This document shows positions 48,894 to 62,011 of a stretch of 64,000 nt of DNA, piece after piece. Origin of the DNA: Amaranthus tricolor (Eukaryota; Streptophyta; Magnoliopsida; Caryophyllales; Amaranthaceae); contig NC_080049.1 in the NCBI RefSeq assembly GCF_026212465.1, forward strand, positions 3,559,362-3,623,361, read 5' to 3'. How positions within the stretch are numbered: position 1 is the stretch's first letter; every line of letters starts with the position of its first letter. Made by a program: the position numbers and the translations under genes. The notes below the pieces were generated by a model. The model made no database searches, had not been told where the DNA came from, and saw nothing but the letters and a program-made list of their open reading frames with translations.

Positions 48894-51800
48894 TTGAGCT
48901 ACTTTATGCGCAAAAGTGGCAAAACCACTTAAAAACTCTTAAAATCGCAATTTAACACGTAATTTCTAGCATATGACTAAGATTATATATTCTAACCACT
49001 TCAACACAATAATATAAATCAAATAGTGTTGTGTGCATAGTTTTGTGCAAAACAAAACAAGTTTGAGCTACATTATGCGCTATAGTGGAAAACACGCTTA
49101 AAAACCCTTAAAAGCTCAACTTAACACGTAATTTCTAACATATGACTATGATTTTAAATTCTAACCACTTCAACACAATGATATATTGCAAACAGTGTTG
49201 TGTGCCAAGTTGCGTGCAAAACAAAGCAAGTTTGAGCTAGTTTATGCGCAAAAGTGGCAAAAATGTTTGAAAACCCTTAAAATCGCAACTTAACAAGTAG
49301 TATCTACCATAGGACTATGATTTTTATTTTTAACCTCTTCAACACAATAATATATACCAAATAGTGTTGTGTGCCAAGTTTCGTGCGAAACAAACCATGT
49401 TTGAGCTACTTTATGCGCAAAAGTGGCGAAAACACATAAAAACTCTTAAAATCGCAACTTAACACGTAATTTCTAGCATATGACTATCATTTTCAATTCT
49501 AACCACTTCAACACAATAATATATACCAAATAGTGTTGTGTGCCTAGTCTTGTGCAAAACAAACCAAGTTTGAGCTACTTTATGTGCAAAAGTGGCAAAA
49601 ACACTTAAAACCACTTAAAATCGCAACTTAACACGTAATTTCTAGCATATGACTATGATATTCAATTCGAACCACTTCAACACAATAATATAAACCAAAT
49701 ATTGTTGTGTGCCTAGTCTTGTGCAAAACAAACCAAGTTTGAGCTACTTTATGCCTAAAAGTGGAAAAACTTTAAAAAACCCTTAAAAACTTACCTTAAC
49801 ACGTAATTTCTAGCATATGACTATGATTTTCAATTCTAACCAATTCAACACAATAATATATACCAAATAGTATTGTGTGCCACGTTTCGCACAAAACAAA
49901 TCAAGTTTTAGGTACTCCATGCGCTAAAGTGGCAAAGACGCTTAAAAACCCTTAAAATCGCAACTTAACACGTAATTTCTAGCATATGACTATTATTTTC
50001 AATTCTAAAAACTTCCACTCAATAATATATCCCAAACAGTGTTTTGTGCCTAGTATGGTGCAAAACAAACCATGTTTGAGCTACTTTATGCGCAAAAGTG
50101 GCAAAAACGCTTTAAAACCCTTAAAGTCGCAAGTTAACACGTAATTTCTAACATATGACTATGATTTTCAATTCTAACCACTTCAACACAATAATATATA
50201 CCCAATAGTGTTGTATGCCAAGTTGCGTCCAAAACAAACGAAGTTTGAGCTACTTTATGCACAAAAGTGTCAAAAACGCTTAAAAACTCTTAAAATCGCA
50301 ACTTAACCCGTAATTTCTAGCATATGACTATGATTTTCATTTTTAAGCTCTTGTACATAATAATATATACCAAATAGTTTTGTGTTCCGAGATTCGTGCA
50401 TGACAAACAAAGTTTGAGCTACTTTATGCGCAAAAGTGGCAAAAACACTTAAAAACTCTTAAAATCGCAATTTAACACGTAATTTCTAGCATATGACTAA
50501 GATTATATATTCTAACCACTTCAACACAATAATATAAATCAAATAGTGTTGTGTGCATAGTTTTGTGCAAAACAAAACAAGTTTGAGCTACATTATGCGC
50601 TATAGTGGAAAACACGCTTAAAAACCCTTAAAAGCTCAACTTAACACGTAATTTCTAACATATGACTATGATTTTAAATTCTAACCACTTCAACACAATG
50701 ATATATTGCAAACAGTGTTGTGTGCCAAGTTGCGTGCAAAACAAAGCAAGTTTGAGCTAGTTTATGCGCAAAAGTGGCAAAAATGTTTGAAAACCCTTAA
50801 ATCGCAACTTAACACGTAGTATCTACCATATGGACTATGATTTTATTTTTAACCTCTTCAACACAATAATATATACCAAATAGTGTTGTGTGCCAAGTTT
50901 CGTGCGAAACAAACCATGTTTGAGCTACTTTATGCGCAAAAGTGGCGAAAACACATAAAAACTCTTAAAATCGCAACTTAACACGTAATTTCTAGCATAT
51001 GACTATCATTTTCAATTCTAACCACTTCAACACAATAATATATACCAAATAGTGTTGTGTGCCTAGTCTTGTGCAAAACAAACCAAGTTTGAGCTACTTT
51101 ATGTGCAAAAGTGGCAAAAACACTTAAAACCACTTAAAATCGCAACTTAACACGTAATTTCTAGCATATTGACTATGATATTCAATTCGAACCACTTCAA
51201 CACAATAATATAAACCAAATATTGTTGTGTGCCTAGTCTTGTGCAAAACAAACCAAGTTTGAGCTACTTTATGCCTAAAAGTGGAAAAACTTTAAAAAAC
51301 CCTTAAAAACTTACCTTAACACGTAATTTCTAGCATATGACTATGATTTTCAATTCTAACCAATTGAACACAATAATATATACCAAATAGTATTGTGTGC
51401 CACGTTTCGCACAAAACAAATCAAGTTTTAGGTACTCCATGCGCTAAAGTGGCAAAGACGCTTAAAAACCCTTAAAATCGCAACTTAACACGTAATTTCT
51501 AGCATATGACTATTATTTTCAATTCTAAAAACTTCCACTCAATAATATATCCCAAACAGTGTTTTGTGCCTAGTATGGTGCAAAACAAACCATGTTTGAG
51601 CTACTTTATGCGCAAAAGTTGCAAAAACGCTTTAAAACCCTTAAAATCGCAACTTAACACGTAATTTCTAACATATGACTATGAGTTTTAATTCTAACCA
51701 CTTCAACACAATAATATATACCAAATAGTGTTGTGTGCCAAGTTGCGTGCAAAACAAACAAAGTTTGAGCTACTTTATGCACAAAAGTGGCTAAAACGCT

Positions 51801-53337
51801 TAAAAACCCTTAAAATCGCAACTTAACACGTAATTTCTAGCATATGACTATGATTTTCATTTTAAACCTCTTCAACATAATAATATATACCAAATAGTGT
51901 TGTGTTCCGAGATTCGTGCATGAAAAACCAAGTTTGAGCTACTTTATTCGCAAAAGTGGGAAAAACACTTAAAAACTCTTAAAATCGCAACTTAACACGT
52001 AATTTCTAGCATATGACTAAGATTATATATTCTAACCACTTCAATACAATAATATAAATCAAATAGTGTTGTGTGCATAGTTTTGTGCAAAACAAACTAA
52101 GTTTTAGCTACTTTATGCGCAATAGTGGAAAAAACGCTTAAAAACCCTTAAAAGCTCAACTTAACACGTAATTTCTAACATATAAGTATGATTTTAAATT
52201 CTAACCACTTCAACACAATGATATATTGCAAACAGTGTTGTGTGCCAAGTTGCGTGCAAAACAAAGCAAGTTTGAGCTAGTTTATGCGCAAAAGTGGCAA
52301 AAATGTTTGAAAACCCTTAAAATCGCAACTTAACACGTAGTATTTACCATATGACTATGATTTTTATTTTTAACCTCCTCAACACAATAATATATACCAA
52401 ATACTGTTGTGTGCCAAGTTTCGTGCAAAACAAACCATGTTTGAGCTACTTTATGCGCAAAAGTGGCGAAAACACTTAAAAACTCTTAAAATCGCAACTT
52501 AACACGTAATTCTAGCATATGACTATCATTTTCAATTCTAACCACTTCAACACAATAATATATACCAAATAGTGTTGTGTGCCTAGTCTTGTGCAACACA
52601 AACCAAGTTTGAGCTACTTTATGCGCAAAAGTGGCAAAAACACTTAAAACCACTTAAAATCGCAACTTAACACGTAATTTCTAGCATATGACTATGATAT
52701 TCAATTCGAACCACTTCAACACAATAATATAAACCAAATAGTGTTGTGTGCCTAGTCATGTGCAAAACAAACCAAGTTTGAGCTACTTTATGCCTAAAAG
52801 TGGAAAAACTTTTAAAAACCCTTAAAAACTTACCTTAACACGTAATTTCTAGCATATGACTATGATTTTAAATTCTAACCACTTCAACACAATAATATAT
52901 ACCAAATAGTATTGTGTGCCACGTTTCGCGCAAAACAAACCAAGTTTTAGGTACTCCATGCGCTAAAGTGGCAAAGACGCTTAAAAACCCTTAAAATCAC
53001 AACTTAACACATAATTTCTAGCATATGACTATTATTTTCAATTCTAAAAACTTCCACTCAATAATATATACCAAACAATGTTTTGTGCCTAGTATGGTGC
53101 AAAACAAACCATGTTTGAGCTACTTTATGCGCAAAATTGGCAAAAACGCTTTAAAACCCTTAAAATCGCAACTTAACTCGTAATTTCTAATAGACGACTA
53201 TGATTTTTAATTCTAACCACTTCAACACAATAATATATACCAAATAGTGTTGTGCGCCAAGTTGCGTGCAAAACAAACGAAGTTTGAGCTACTTTTGGCA
53301 AAAACGCTTAAAAACCCTTAAAATCGCAACTTAACAC
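48789..53337. repeat. 4549-bp direct tandem duplication, copy 2
   Basis: Second copy. Differences from copy 1 are few and mostly single-base gaps or insertions: CCCTTAAATCGC at about 50797, CATATGGACTATGATTTTATT at about 50827, CATATTGACTATG at about 51166, and ACGTAATTCTAGC at about 52504. Some of these may be sequence errors. The next sequence (TCATTTTAACCTCTTCAAC) no longer follows copy 1. Confidence 0.88.
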
Positions 53338-54300
53338 GTAATTTCTAGCATATGACTATGATTTTCATTTTAACCTCTTCAACATAATAATATATACCAA
53401 ATAGTGTTGTGTTCCGAGATTCGTGCATGACAAACCAAGTTTGAGCTACTTTATGCGCAAAAGTGGGAAAAACACTTAAAAACTCTTAAAATCGCAACTT
53501 AACACGTAATTTCTAGCATATGACTAAGATTATATATTCTAACCACTTCAATACAATAATATAAATCAAATAGTGTTGTGTGCATAGTTTTGTGCAAAAC
53601 AAACTAAGTTTGAGCTACTTTATGTGCAATAGTGGAAAAAAACGCTTAAAAACCCCTTAAAAGCTCAACTTAACACGTAATTTCTAACATATGACTATGA
53701 TTTTAAATTCTAACCACTTCAACACAATGATATATTGCAAACAGTGTTGTGTGCCAAGTTGCGTGCAAAACAAAGCAAGTTTGAGCTAGTTTATGCGCAA
53801 AAGTGGCAAAAATATTTGAAAACCCTTAAAATCGCAACTTAACACGTAGTATCTACCATATGACTATGATTTTTATTTTTAACCTCTTCAACACAATAAT
53901 ATATACCAAATAGTGTTGTGTGCCAAGATTCGTGCAAAACAAACCATGTTTGAGCTACTTTATGCGCAAAAGTGGCGAAAACACTTAAAAGCACTTAAAA
54001 TCGCAACTTAACACGTAATTTCTGGAATATGACTATCATTATCAATTCTAACCACTTCAACACAATAATATATACCAAATAGTGTTGTGTGCCTAGTCTT
54101 GTGCAAAACAAACAAAGTTTGAGCTACTTTATGCACAAAAGTGGCAAAAACACTTAAAAACTCTTAAAATCGCAACTTAACACGTAATTTCTAGCATATG
54201 ACTATGATATTCAATTGAACCACTTCAAGACAATACTATAAACCAAATAGTGTTGTGTGCCTAGTCTTGTGCAAAACAAACCAAGTTTGAGCTACTTTAT
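53338..54300. repeat. block of the 19/8-monomer type outside its domain
   Basis: The variant order GTTCCGAGATTCGTGC, TCAATACAATAATATAAATC, caatagtgg, TGATATATTGC, CAAAAATATTTG, CGTAGTATCTACC, CATTATCAATTC and CAATTGAACCACTTCAAG is that of the 36.5-41.7 kb domain. It is separated from that domain by the 1520-bp and 4549-bp arrays, so this is either a remnant or a transplanted segment. Confidence 0.75.
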
Positions 54301-54309
54301 GCGCAAAAG

Positions 54310-55300
54310 TGGCAAAAACGCTTTAAAACCCTTAAAACCGCAACTTAACATGTAATTTCTAACATATGACTATGATTTTAAATTCTAACCACTTCAACAC
54401 AATAATATATGTCAAATAGTGTTGTGTGCCAAGTTGCGTGCAAAACAAAGCAAGTTTGATCTAGTTTATGCCCATATGACTATGATTTTCATTTTTAACC
54501 TCTTCAACACAATAATATATACCAAATAGTGTTGTGCGCCAAGTTTCGTGCAAAACAAACCAAGTTTGAGCTACTTTATGCGCAAAAGTGGCAAAAACGC
54601 TTAAAAAACCGTTAAAATCGCAACTTAACATGTAATTTCTAGCATATGACTATTATTTTCAATTCTAAAAACTTCCACTCAATAATATATCCCAAACAGT
54701 GTTTTGTGCCTAGTATGGTGCAAAACAAACCATGTTTGAGCTACTTTATGCGCAAAAGTGGCAAAAACGCTTTAAAACCCTTAAAGTCGCAAGTTAACAC
54801 GTAATTTCTAACATATGACTATGATTTTCAATTCTAACCACTTCAACACAATAATATATACCAAATAGTGTTGTATGCCAAGTTGCGTGCAAAACAAACG
54901 AAGTTTGAGCTACTTTATGCACAAAAGTGTCAAAAAACGCTTAAAAACTCTTAAAATCGCAACTTAACCCGTAATTTCTAGCATATGACTATGATTTTCA
55001 TTTTTAAGCTCTTCTACATAATAATATATACCAAATAGTTTTGTGTTCCGAGATTCGTGCATGACAAACAAAGTTTGAGCTACTTTATGCGCAAAAGTGG
55101 CAAAAACACTTAAAAACTCTTAAAATCGCAACTTAACACGTAATTTTTAGCATATGACTAAGATTATATATTCTAACCACTTCAACACAATAATATAAAT
55201 CAAATAGTGTTGTGTGCATAGTTTTGTGCAAAACAAAACAAGTTTGAGCTACATTATGCGCTATAGTGGAAAACACGCTTAAAAACCCTTAAAAGCTCAA
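54310..55300. repeat. distant duplicate of the 42.06-43.05 kb block
   Basis: Aligns with about 42060-43050 at an offset of 12240-12249 bp. The shared rare features are the monomer cut to 110 bp (42207-42316 and 54456-54565), the CTTAAAGTCG marker (42531 and 54780), and ACATTATGCGCTATAGTGG (43011 and 55251). It bounds the domains between them on both sides. Confidence 0.82.
54456..54565. repeat. truncated monomer, 110 bp (distant copy)
   Basis: Same junction as 42207-42316, 12249 bp further on, with one difference nearby (GTTGTGCGCC for GTTGTGTGCC). A shared unique deletion shows that the two blocks have one origin. Confidence 0.85.
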
Positions 55301-55411
55301 CTTAACACGTAATTTCTAACATGTGACTATGATTTTAAATCTAACCACTTCAACACAATAATATATATCAAATAGTGTTGTGTGCCAAGTTGCGTGCAAA
55401 ACAAAGCAAGT

Positions 55412-55440
55412 TTGAGTATGCCTAAAAGTAGCAAAAATGT
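55412..55440. repeat. 6-bp deletion variant, one of four copies
   Basis: GAGTATGCCTAAAAG replaces GAGCTAGTTTATGCCTAAAAG. The same 6-bp loss is found at 59126, 61488 and 62327, which tracks the 14-monomer and 6.91-kb duplications. The related monomer at about 56763 keeps the six bases. Confidence 0.75.
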
Positions 55441-56821
55441 TTGAAAACCCTTAAAATCGCAACTTAACACGTAGTTTCTACCATATGACTATGATTTTCG
55501 TTTTTAATCTCTTCAACACAATAATATATACCAAATAGTGTTGTGTGCCAAGTTTCGTGCAAAACAAACCAAGTTTGAGCTACTTTATGCGCAAAAGTGG
55601 CGAAAACACTTAAAAACTCTTAAAATCGCAACTTAACACGTAATTTCTAGCATATGACTATCATTTTCAATTCTAACCACTTCAACACAATAATATATAC
55701 CAAATAGTGTTGTGTGCCTAGTGTTGTGCAAAACAAACCGAGTTTGAGCTACTTTATGCGCAAAAGTGGCAAAGACACTTAGAACCACTTAAAATCGCAA
55801 CTTAACACGTAATTTCTAGCATATGACTATGATTTTAAATTCTAACCACTTCAACACAATAATATATACCAAATAGTGTTGTGTGCCAAGTTTGGTGCAA
55901 AGCAAATCAAGTTTGAGCTACTTTATGCGCAAAAGTGGCGAAAACACTTAAAAACTCTTAAAATCGCAACTTAACACGTAATTTCTAGCATATGACTAAC
56001 ATTTTCAATTCTAACCACTTCAACACAATAATATATACCAAATAGAGTTGTGTGCTAAGTTTGGTGCAAAACAAACCAAGTTTGAGCTACTTCATGCGCA
56101 AAAGTGGCAAAAACGCTTAAAAACCCTTAAAATCGCAACTTAACACGTAATTTCTAGCGTATGACGATTATTTTCAATTCTAAAAACTTCCACTCAATAA
56201 TATATCCCAAACAGTGTTTTGTGCCTAGTATGGTGCAAAACAAACCATGTTTGAGCTACTTTATGCGCAAAAGTGGCAAAAACGCTTTAAAACCCTTAAA
56301 ATCGCAAGTTAACACGTAATTTTTAACATATGACTATGATTTTCAATTCTAACCACTTTAACACAATAATATATACCAAATAGTGTTGTGTGCCAAGTTG
56401 CGTGCAAAACAAACGAAGTTTAAGCTACTTTATGCACAAAAGTGGCAAAAACACTTATAAACTCTTAAAATCGCAACTTAACACGTAATTTCTAGCATAT
56501 GACTAAGATTATATATTCTAACCACTTCAACACAATAATATAAATCAAATAGTGTTGTGTGCATAGTTTTGTGCAAAACAAACCAAGTTTGAGCTACTTT
56601 ATGCGCTATAGTGGAAAAAAACGCTTAAAAACCCTTAAAAGCTCAAGTTAACACGTAATTTCTAACATATGACTATGATTTTAAATTCTAACCACTTCAA
56701 AACAATAATATATATCAAATAGTGTTTTCTGCCAAGTTGCGTGCAAAACAAAGCAAGTTTGAGCTAGTTTATGCCTAAAAGTGGCAAAAAATGTTTGAAA
56801 ACCCTTAAAATCGCAACTTAA

Positions 56822-59800
56822 CACGTAGTTTCTACCATATGACTATGATTTTCATTTTTCACCTCTTCAACACAATAATATATACCAAATAGTGTTGAGT
56901 GCCAATTTTTCGTGCAAAACAAACCAAGTTTGAGCTACTTTATGCGCAAAAGTGGCGAAAACACTTAAAAACTCTTAAAATCGCAACTTAACACGTAATT
57001 TCTAGCATATGACTAAGATTATATATTCTAACCACTTCAACACAATAATATAAATCAAATAGTGTTGTGTGCATAGTTTTGTGCAAAACAAACCAAGTTT
57101 GAGCTACTTTATGCTCAAAAGTGGCAAAGACACTTAAAACCACTTAAAATCGCAACTTAACACGTAATTTCTAGCATATGACTATGATTTTAAATTCTAA
57201 CCACTTCAACACAATAATATATACCAAATAGTGTTGTGTGCCAAGTTTGGTGCAAAATAAACCAAGTTTGGGCTACTTTATGTGCAAAAGTGGCAAAAAC
57301 GGTTAAAAACCATGAAAATCGTAACTTAACACGTAATTTCTAGCATATGACTATGATTTTCATTTCTAAAAAGTTCCACTCAATAATATATCCCAAACAG
57401 TGTTTGTGCCTAGTATGGTGCAAAACAAACCATGTTTGAGCTACTTTATGCAAAAAAGTGGCAAAAACGCTTTAAAACCCATAAAATTGCAACTTAACAC
57501 GTAATTTCTAGCATTTGACTATGATTTTCAATTCTAACCACTTCAACACAATAATATATACCAAATAGTGTTGTGTGCCATGTTGCGTGCAAAACAAACG
57601 AAGTTTGAGCTACTTTGTGCACAAAAGTGGCAAAAACGCTTAAAAACCCTTAAAATCGCAACTTAACACGTAATTTCTAGCATATGACTATGATTTTCAT
57701 TTTTAACCTCTTCAACACAATAATATATACCAAATAGTGTTGTGTTCCGAGTTTCGTGCTTGACAAACCATGTTTGAGCTACTTTATGCGCAAAAGTGGT
57801 AAAAACACTTAAAAACTCTTAAAATCGCAACTAACACGTAATTTCTAGCATATGACTAAGATTATATATTCTAACCACTTCAACACAATAATATAAATCA
57901 AATAGTGTTGTGTGCATAGTTTTGTGCAAAACAAACGAAGTTTGAGCTACTTTATGCGCAATAGTGGAAAAAACGCTTACAAACCCTTAAAAGCTCAACT
58001 TAATACGTAATTTCTAACATATGACTATGATTTTAAATTCTAACCACTTCAACACAATAATATATATCAAATAGTGTTGTGTGCCAAGTTGCGTGCAAAA
58101 CAAAGCAAGTTTGAGCTAGTTTATGCGCAAAAGTGGCAAAAATGTTTGAAAACCCTTAAAATCCCAACTTATCACATAGTTTCTACCATATGACTATGAT
58201 TTTCATTTTTAACCTCTTCAACACAATAATATATACCAAATAGTGTTGTGTACCAAGTTTGGTGCAAAACAAACCAAGTTTGAGCTACTTTATGCGCAAA
58301 AGTGGCGAAAACACTTAAAAACTCTTAAATCGCAACTTAACACGTAATTTCTAACATATGACTATCATTTTCAATTCTAAACACTTCAACACAATAATAT
58401 ATACCAAATAGTGTTTTGTGCCAAGTTTGGTGCAAAACAAACCAAGTTTGAGCTACTTTATGCGCAAAAGTGGCAAAAACGCTTAAAAACCCTTAAAATC
58501 GCAACTTAACACGTAATTTCTAGCATATGACGATTATTTTCAATTCTAAAAACTTCCACTCAATAATATATCCCAAACAGTGTTTTGTGCCTAGTATGGT
58601 GCAAAACAAACCATGTTTGAGCTACTTTATGCGCAAAAGTGGCAAAAACGCTTTAAAACCCTTAATATCGCAACTTAACCCGTAATTTCTAGCATATGAC
58701 TATGATTTTCATTTTTAAGCTCTTCTACATAATAATATATACCAAATAGTTTTGTGTTCCGAGATTCGTGCATGACAACAAAGTTTGAGCTACTTTATGC
58801 GCAAAAGTGGCAAAAACACTTAAAAACTCTTAAAATCGCAACATGACACGTAATTTCTAGCATATGACTAAGATTATATATTCTAACCACTTCAACACAA
58901 TAATATAAATCAAATAGTGTTGTGTGCATAGTTTTGTGCAAAACAAAACAAGTTTGAGCTACATTATGCGCTATAGTGGAAAAAAACGCTTAAAAACCGT
59001 TAAAAGCTCAACTTAACACGTAATTTCTAACATATGACTATGATTTTAAATTCTAACCACTTCAACACAATAATATATATCAAATAGTGTTGTGTGCCAA
59101 GTTGCGTGCAAAACAAAGCAAGTTTGAGTATGCCTAAAAGTAGCAAAAATGTTTCAAAACCCTTAAAATCGCAACTTAACACGTAGTTTCTACCATATGA
59201 CTATGATTTTCATTTTTCACCTCTTCAACACAATAATATATACCAAATAGTGTTGAGTGCCAATTTTCGTGCAAAACAAACCAAGTTTGAGCTACTTTAT
59301 GCGCAAAAGTGGCGAAAACACTTAAAAACTCTTAAAATCGCAACTAAACACGTAATTTCTAGCATATGACTAAGATTATATATTCTAACCACTTCAACAC
59401 AATAATATAAATCAAATAGTGTTGTGTGCATAGTTTTGTGCAAAACAAACCAAGTTTGAGCTACTTTATGCGCAAAAGTGGCAAAGACACTTAAAACCAC
59501 TTAAAATTGCAACTTAACACGTAATTTCTAGCATATGACTATGATTTTAAATTCTAACCACTTCAACACAATAATATATACCAAATAGTGTTGTGTGCCA
59601 AGTTTGGTGCAAAATAAACCAAGTTTGAGCTACTTTATGTGCAAAAGTGGCAAAAACGGTTAAAAACCTTGAAAATCGCAACTTAACACGTAATTTCTAG
59701 CATATGACTATGATTTTCATTTCTAAAAAGTTCCACTCAATAATATATCCCAAACAGTGTTTTGTGCCTAGTATGGTGCAAAACAAACCATGTTTGAGCT

Positions 59801-62011
59801 ACTTTATGCAAAAAAGTGGCAAAAACGCTTTAAAAACCCATAAAATTGCAACTTAACACGTAATTTCTAGCATATGACTATGATTTTCAATTCTAACCAC
59901 TTCAACACAATAATATATACCAAATAGTGTTGTGTGCCATGTTGCGTGCAAAACAAACGAAGTTTGAGCTACTTTATGCACAAAAGTGGCAAAAACGCTT
60001 AAAAACCCTTAAAATCGCAACTTAACACGTAATTTCTAGCATATGACTATGATTTTCATTTTTAACCTCTTCAACACAATAATATATACCAAATAGTGTT
60101 GTGTTCCGAGTTTCGTGCTTGACAAACCATGTTTGAGCTACTTTATGCGCAAAAGTGGTAAAAACACTTAAAAACTCTTAAAATCGCAACTAACACGTAA
60201 TTTCTAGCATATGACTAAGATTATATATTCTAACCACTTCAACACAATAATATAAATCAAATAGTGTTGTGTGCATAGTTTTGTGCAAAACAAACGAAGT
60301 TTGAGCTACTTTATGCGCAATAGTGGAAAAAAACGCTTACAAACCCTTAAAAGCTCAACTTAATACGTAATTTCTAACATATGACTATGATTTTAAATTC
60401 TAACCACTTCAACACAATAATATATATCAAATAGTGTTGTGTGCCAAGTTGCGTGCAAAACAAAGCAAGTTTGAGCTAGTTTATGCGCAAAAGTGGCAAA
60501 AATGTTTGAAAACCCTTAAAATCCCAACTTATCACATAGTTTCTACCATATGACTATGATTTTCATTTTTAACCTCTTCAACACAATAATATATACCAAA
60601 TAGTGTTGTGTACCAAGTTTGGTGCAAAACAAACCAAGTTTGAGCTACTTTATGCGCAAAAGTGGCGAAAACACTTAAAAACTCTTAAAATCGCAACTTA
60701 ACACGTAATTTCTAACATATGACTATCATTTTCAATTCTAAACACTTCAACACAATAATATATACCAAATAGTGTTTTGTGCCAAGTTTGGTGCAAAACA
60801 AACCAAGTTTGAGCTACTTTATGCGCAAAAGTGGCAAAAACGCTTAAAAACCCTTAAAATCGCAACTTAACACGTAATTTCTAGCATATGACGATTATTT
60901 TCAATTCTAAAAACTTCCACTCAATAATATATCCCAAACAGTGTTTTGTGCCTAGTATGGTGCAAAACAAACCATGTTTGAGCTACTTTATGCGCAAAAG
61001 TGGCAAAAACGCTTTAAAACCCTTAATATCGCAACTTAACCCGTAATTTCTAGCATATGACTATGATTTTCATTTTTAAGCTCTTCTACATAATAATATA
61101 TACCAAATAGTTTTGTGTTCCGAGATTCGTGCATGACAAACAAAGTTTGAGCTACTTTATGCGCAAAAGTGGCAAAAACACTTAAAAAACTCTTAAAATC
61201 GCAACATGACACGTAATTTCTAGCATATGACTAAGATTATATATTCTAACCACTTCAACACAATAATATTAATCAAATAGTGTTGTGTGCATAGTTTTGT
61301 GCAAAACAAAACAAGTTTGAGCTACATTATGCGCTATAGTGGAAAAAACGCTTAAAAACCGTTAAAAGCTCAACTTAACACGTAATTTCTAACATATGAC
61401 TATGATTTTAAATTCTAACCACTTCAACACAATAATATATATCAAATAGTGTTGTGTGCCAAGTTGCGTGCAAAACAAAGCAAGTTTGAGTATGCCTAAA
61501 AGTAGCAAAAATGTTTCAAAACCCTTAAAATCGCAACTTAACACGTAGTTTCTACCATATGACTATGATTTTCATTTTTCACCTCTTCAACACAATAATA
61601 TATACCAAATAGTGTTGAGTGCCAATTTTCGTGCAAAACAAACCAAGTTTGAGCTACTTTATGCGCAAAAGTGGCGAAAACACTTAAAAACTCTTAAAAT
61701 CGCAACTAAACACGTAATTTCTAGCATATGACTAAGATTATATATTCTAACCACTTCAACACAATAATATAAATCAAATAGTGTTGTGTGCATAGTTTTG
61801 TGCAAAACAAACCAAGTTTGAGCTACTTTATGCGCAAAAGTGGCAAAGACACTTAAAACCACTTAAAATTGCAACTTAACACGTAATTTCTAGCATATGA
61901 CTATGATTTTAAATTCTAACCACTTCAACACAATAATATATACCAAATAGTGTTGTGTGCCAAGTTTGGTGCAAAATAAACCAAGTTTGAGCTACTTTAT
62001 GTGCAAAAGTG
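56822..62011. repeat. 14-monomer (about 2.36-kb) tandem repeat, about 2.2 copies
   Basis: Copies start near 56822, 59182 and 61544. Landmarks: TCTACCATAT with TTTTCACCTC at 56831 and 59189; CATTTCTAAAAAGTTCCACTC at about 57360 and 59718; AAAAAAGTGGC monomer at about 57450 and 59809; CAACATGACACG at about 58841 and 61202. 14 x 169 is 2366. The third copy stops at about 62011, where the 6.91-kb unit restarts. Two identical minus-strand reading frames of 67 codons at 59297-59500 and 61659-61862 reflect this duplication. Confidence 0.85.

Larger units (their letters stand above)
55100..62011. repeat. 6.91-kb (about 41-monomer) higher-order unit, copy 1
   Basis: ACATTATGCGCTATAGTGG lies at 55251 and again at 62163, an offset of 6912 bp. 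The match holds from about 55100 to 57088 against 62012 to 64000. Shared markers include TTCGTTTTTAATCTC, GTGTTGTGCAAAACAAACCG, the GCAAAGCAAATCAAG monomer, GACTAACATTTTC, AGCGTATGACGATT, and GTGTTTTCTGCC. 41 x 169 is 6929. The unit encloses the 14-monomer tandem repeat. Confidence 0.85.

Noticed and set aside
59297..61862. Two identical 67-codon minus-strand frames
   Set aside because: They are copies made by the 14-monomer duplication and consist of satellite sequence throughout.
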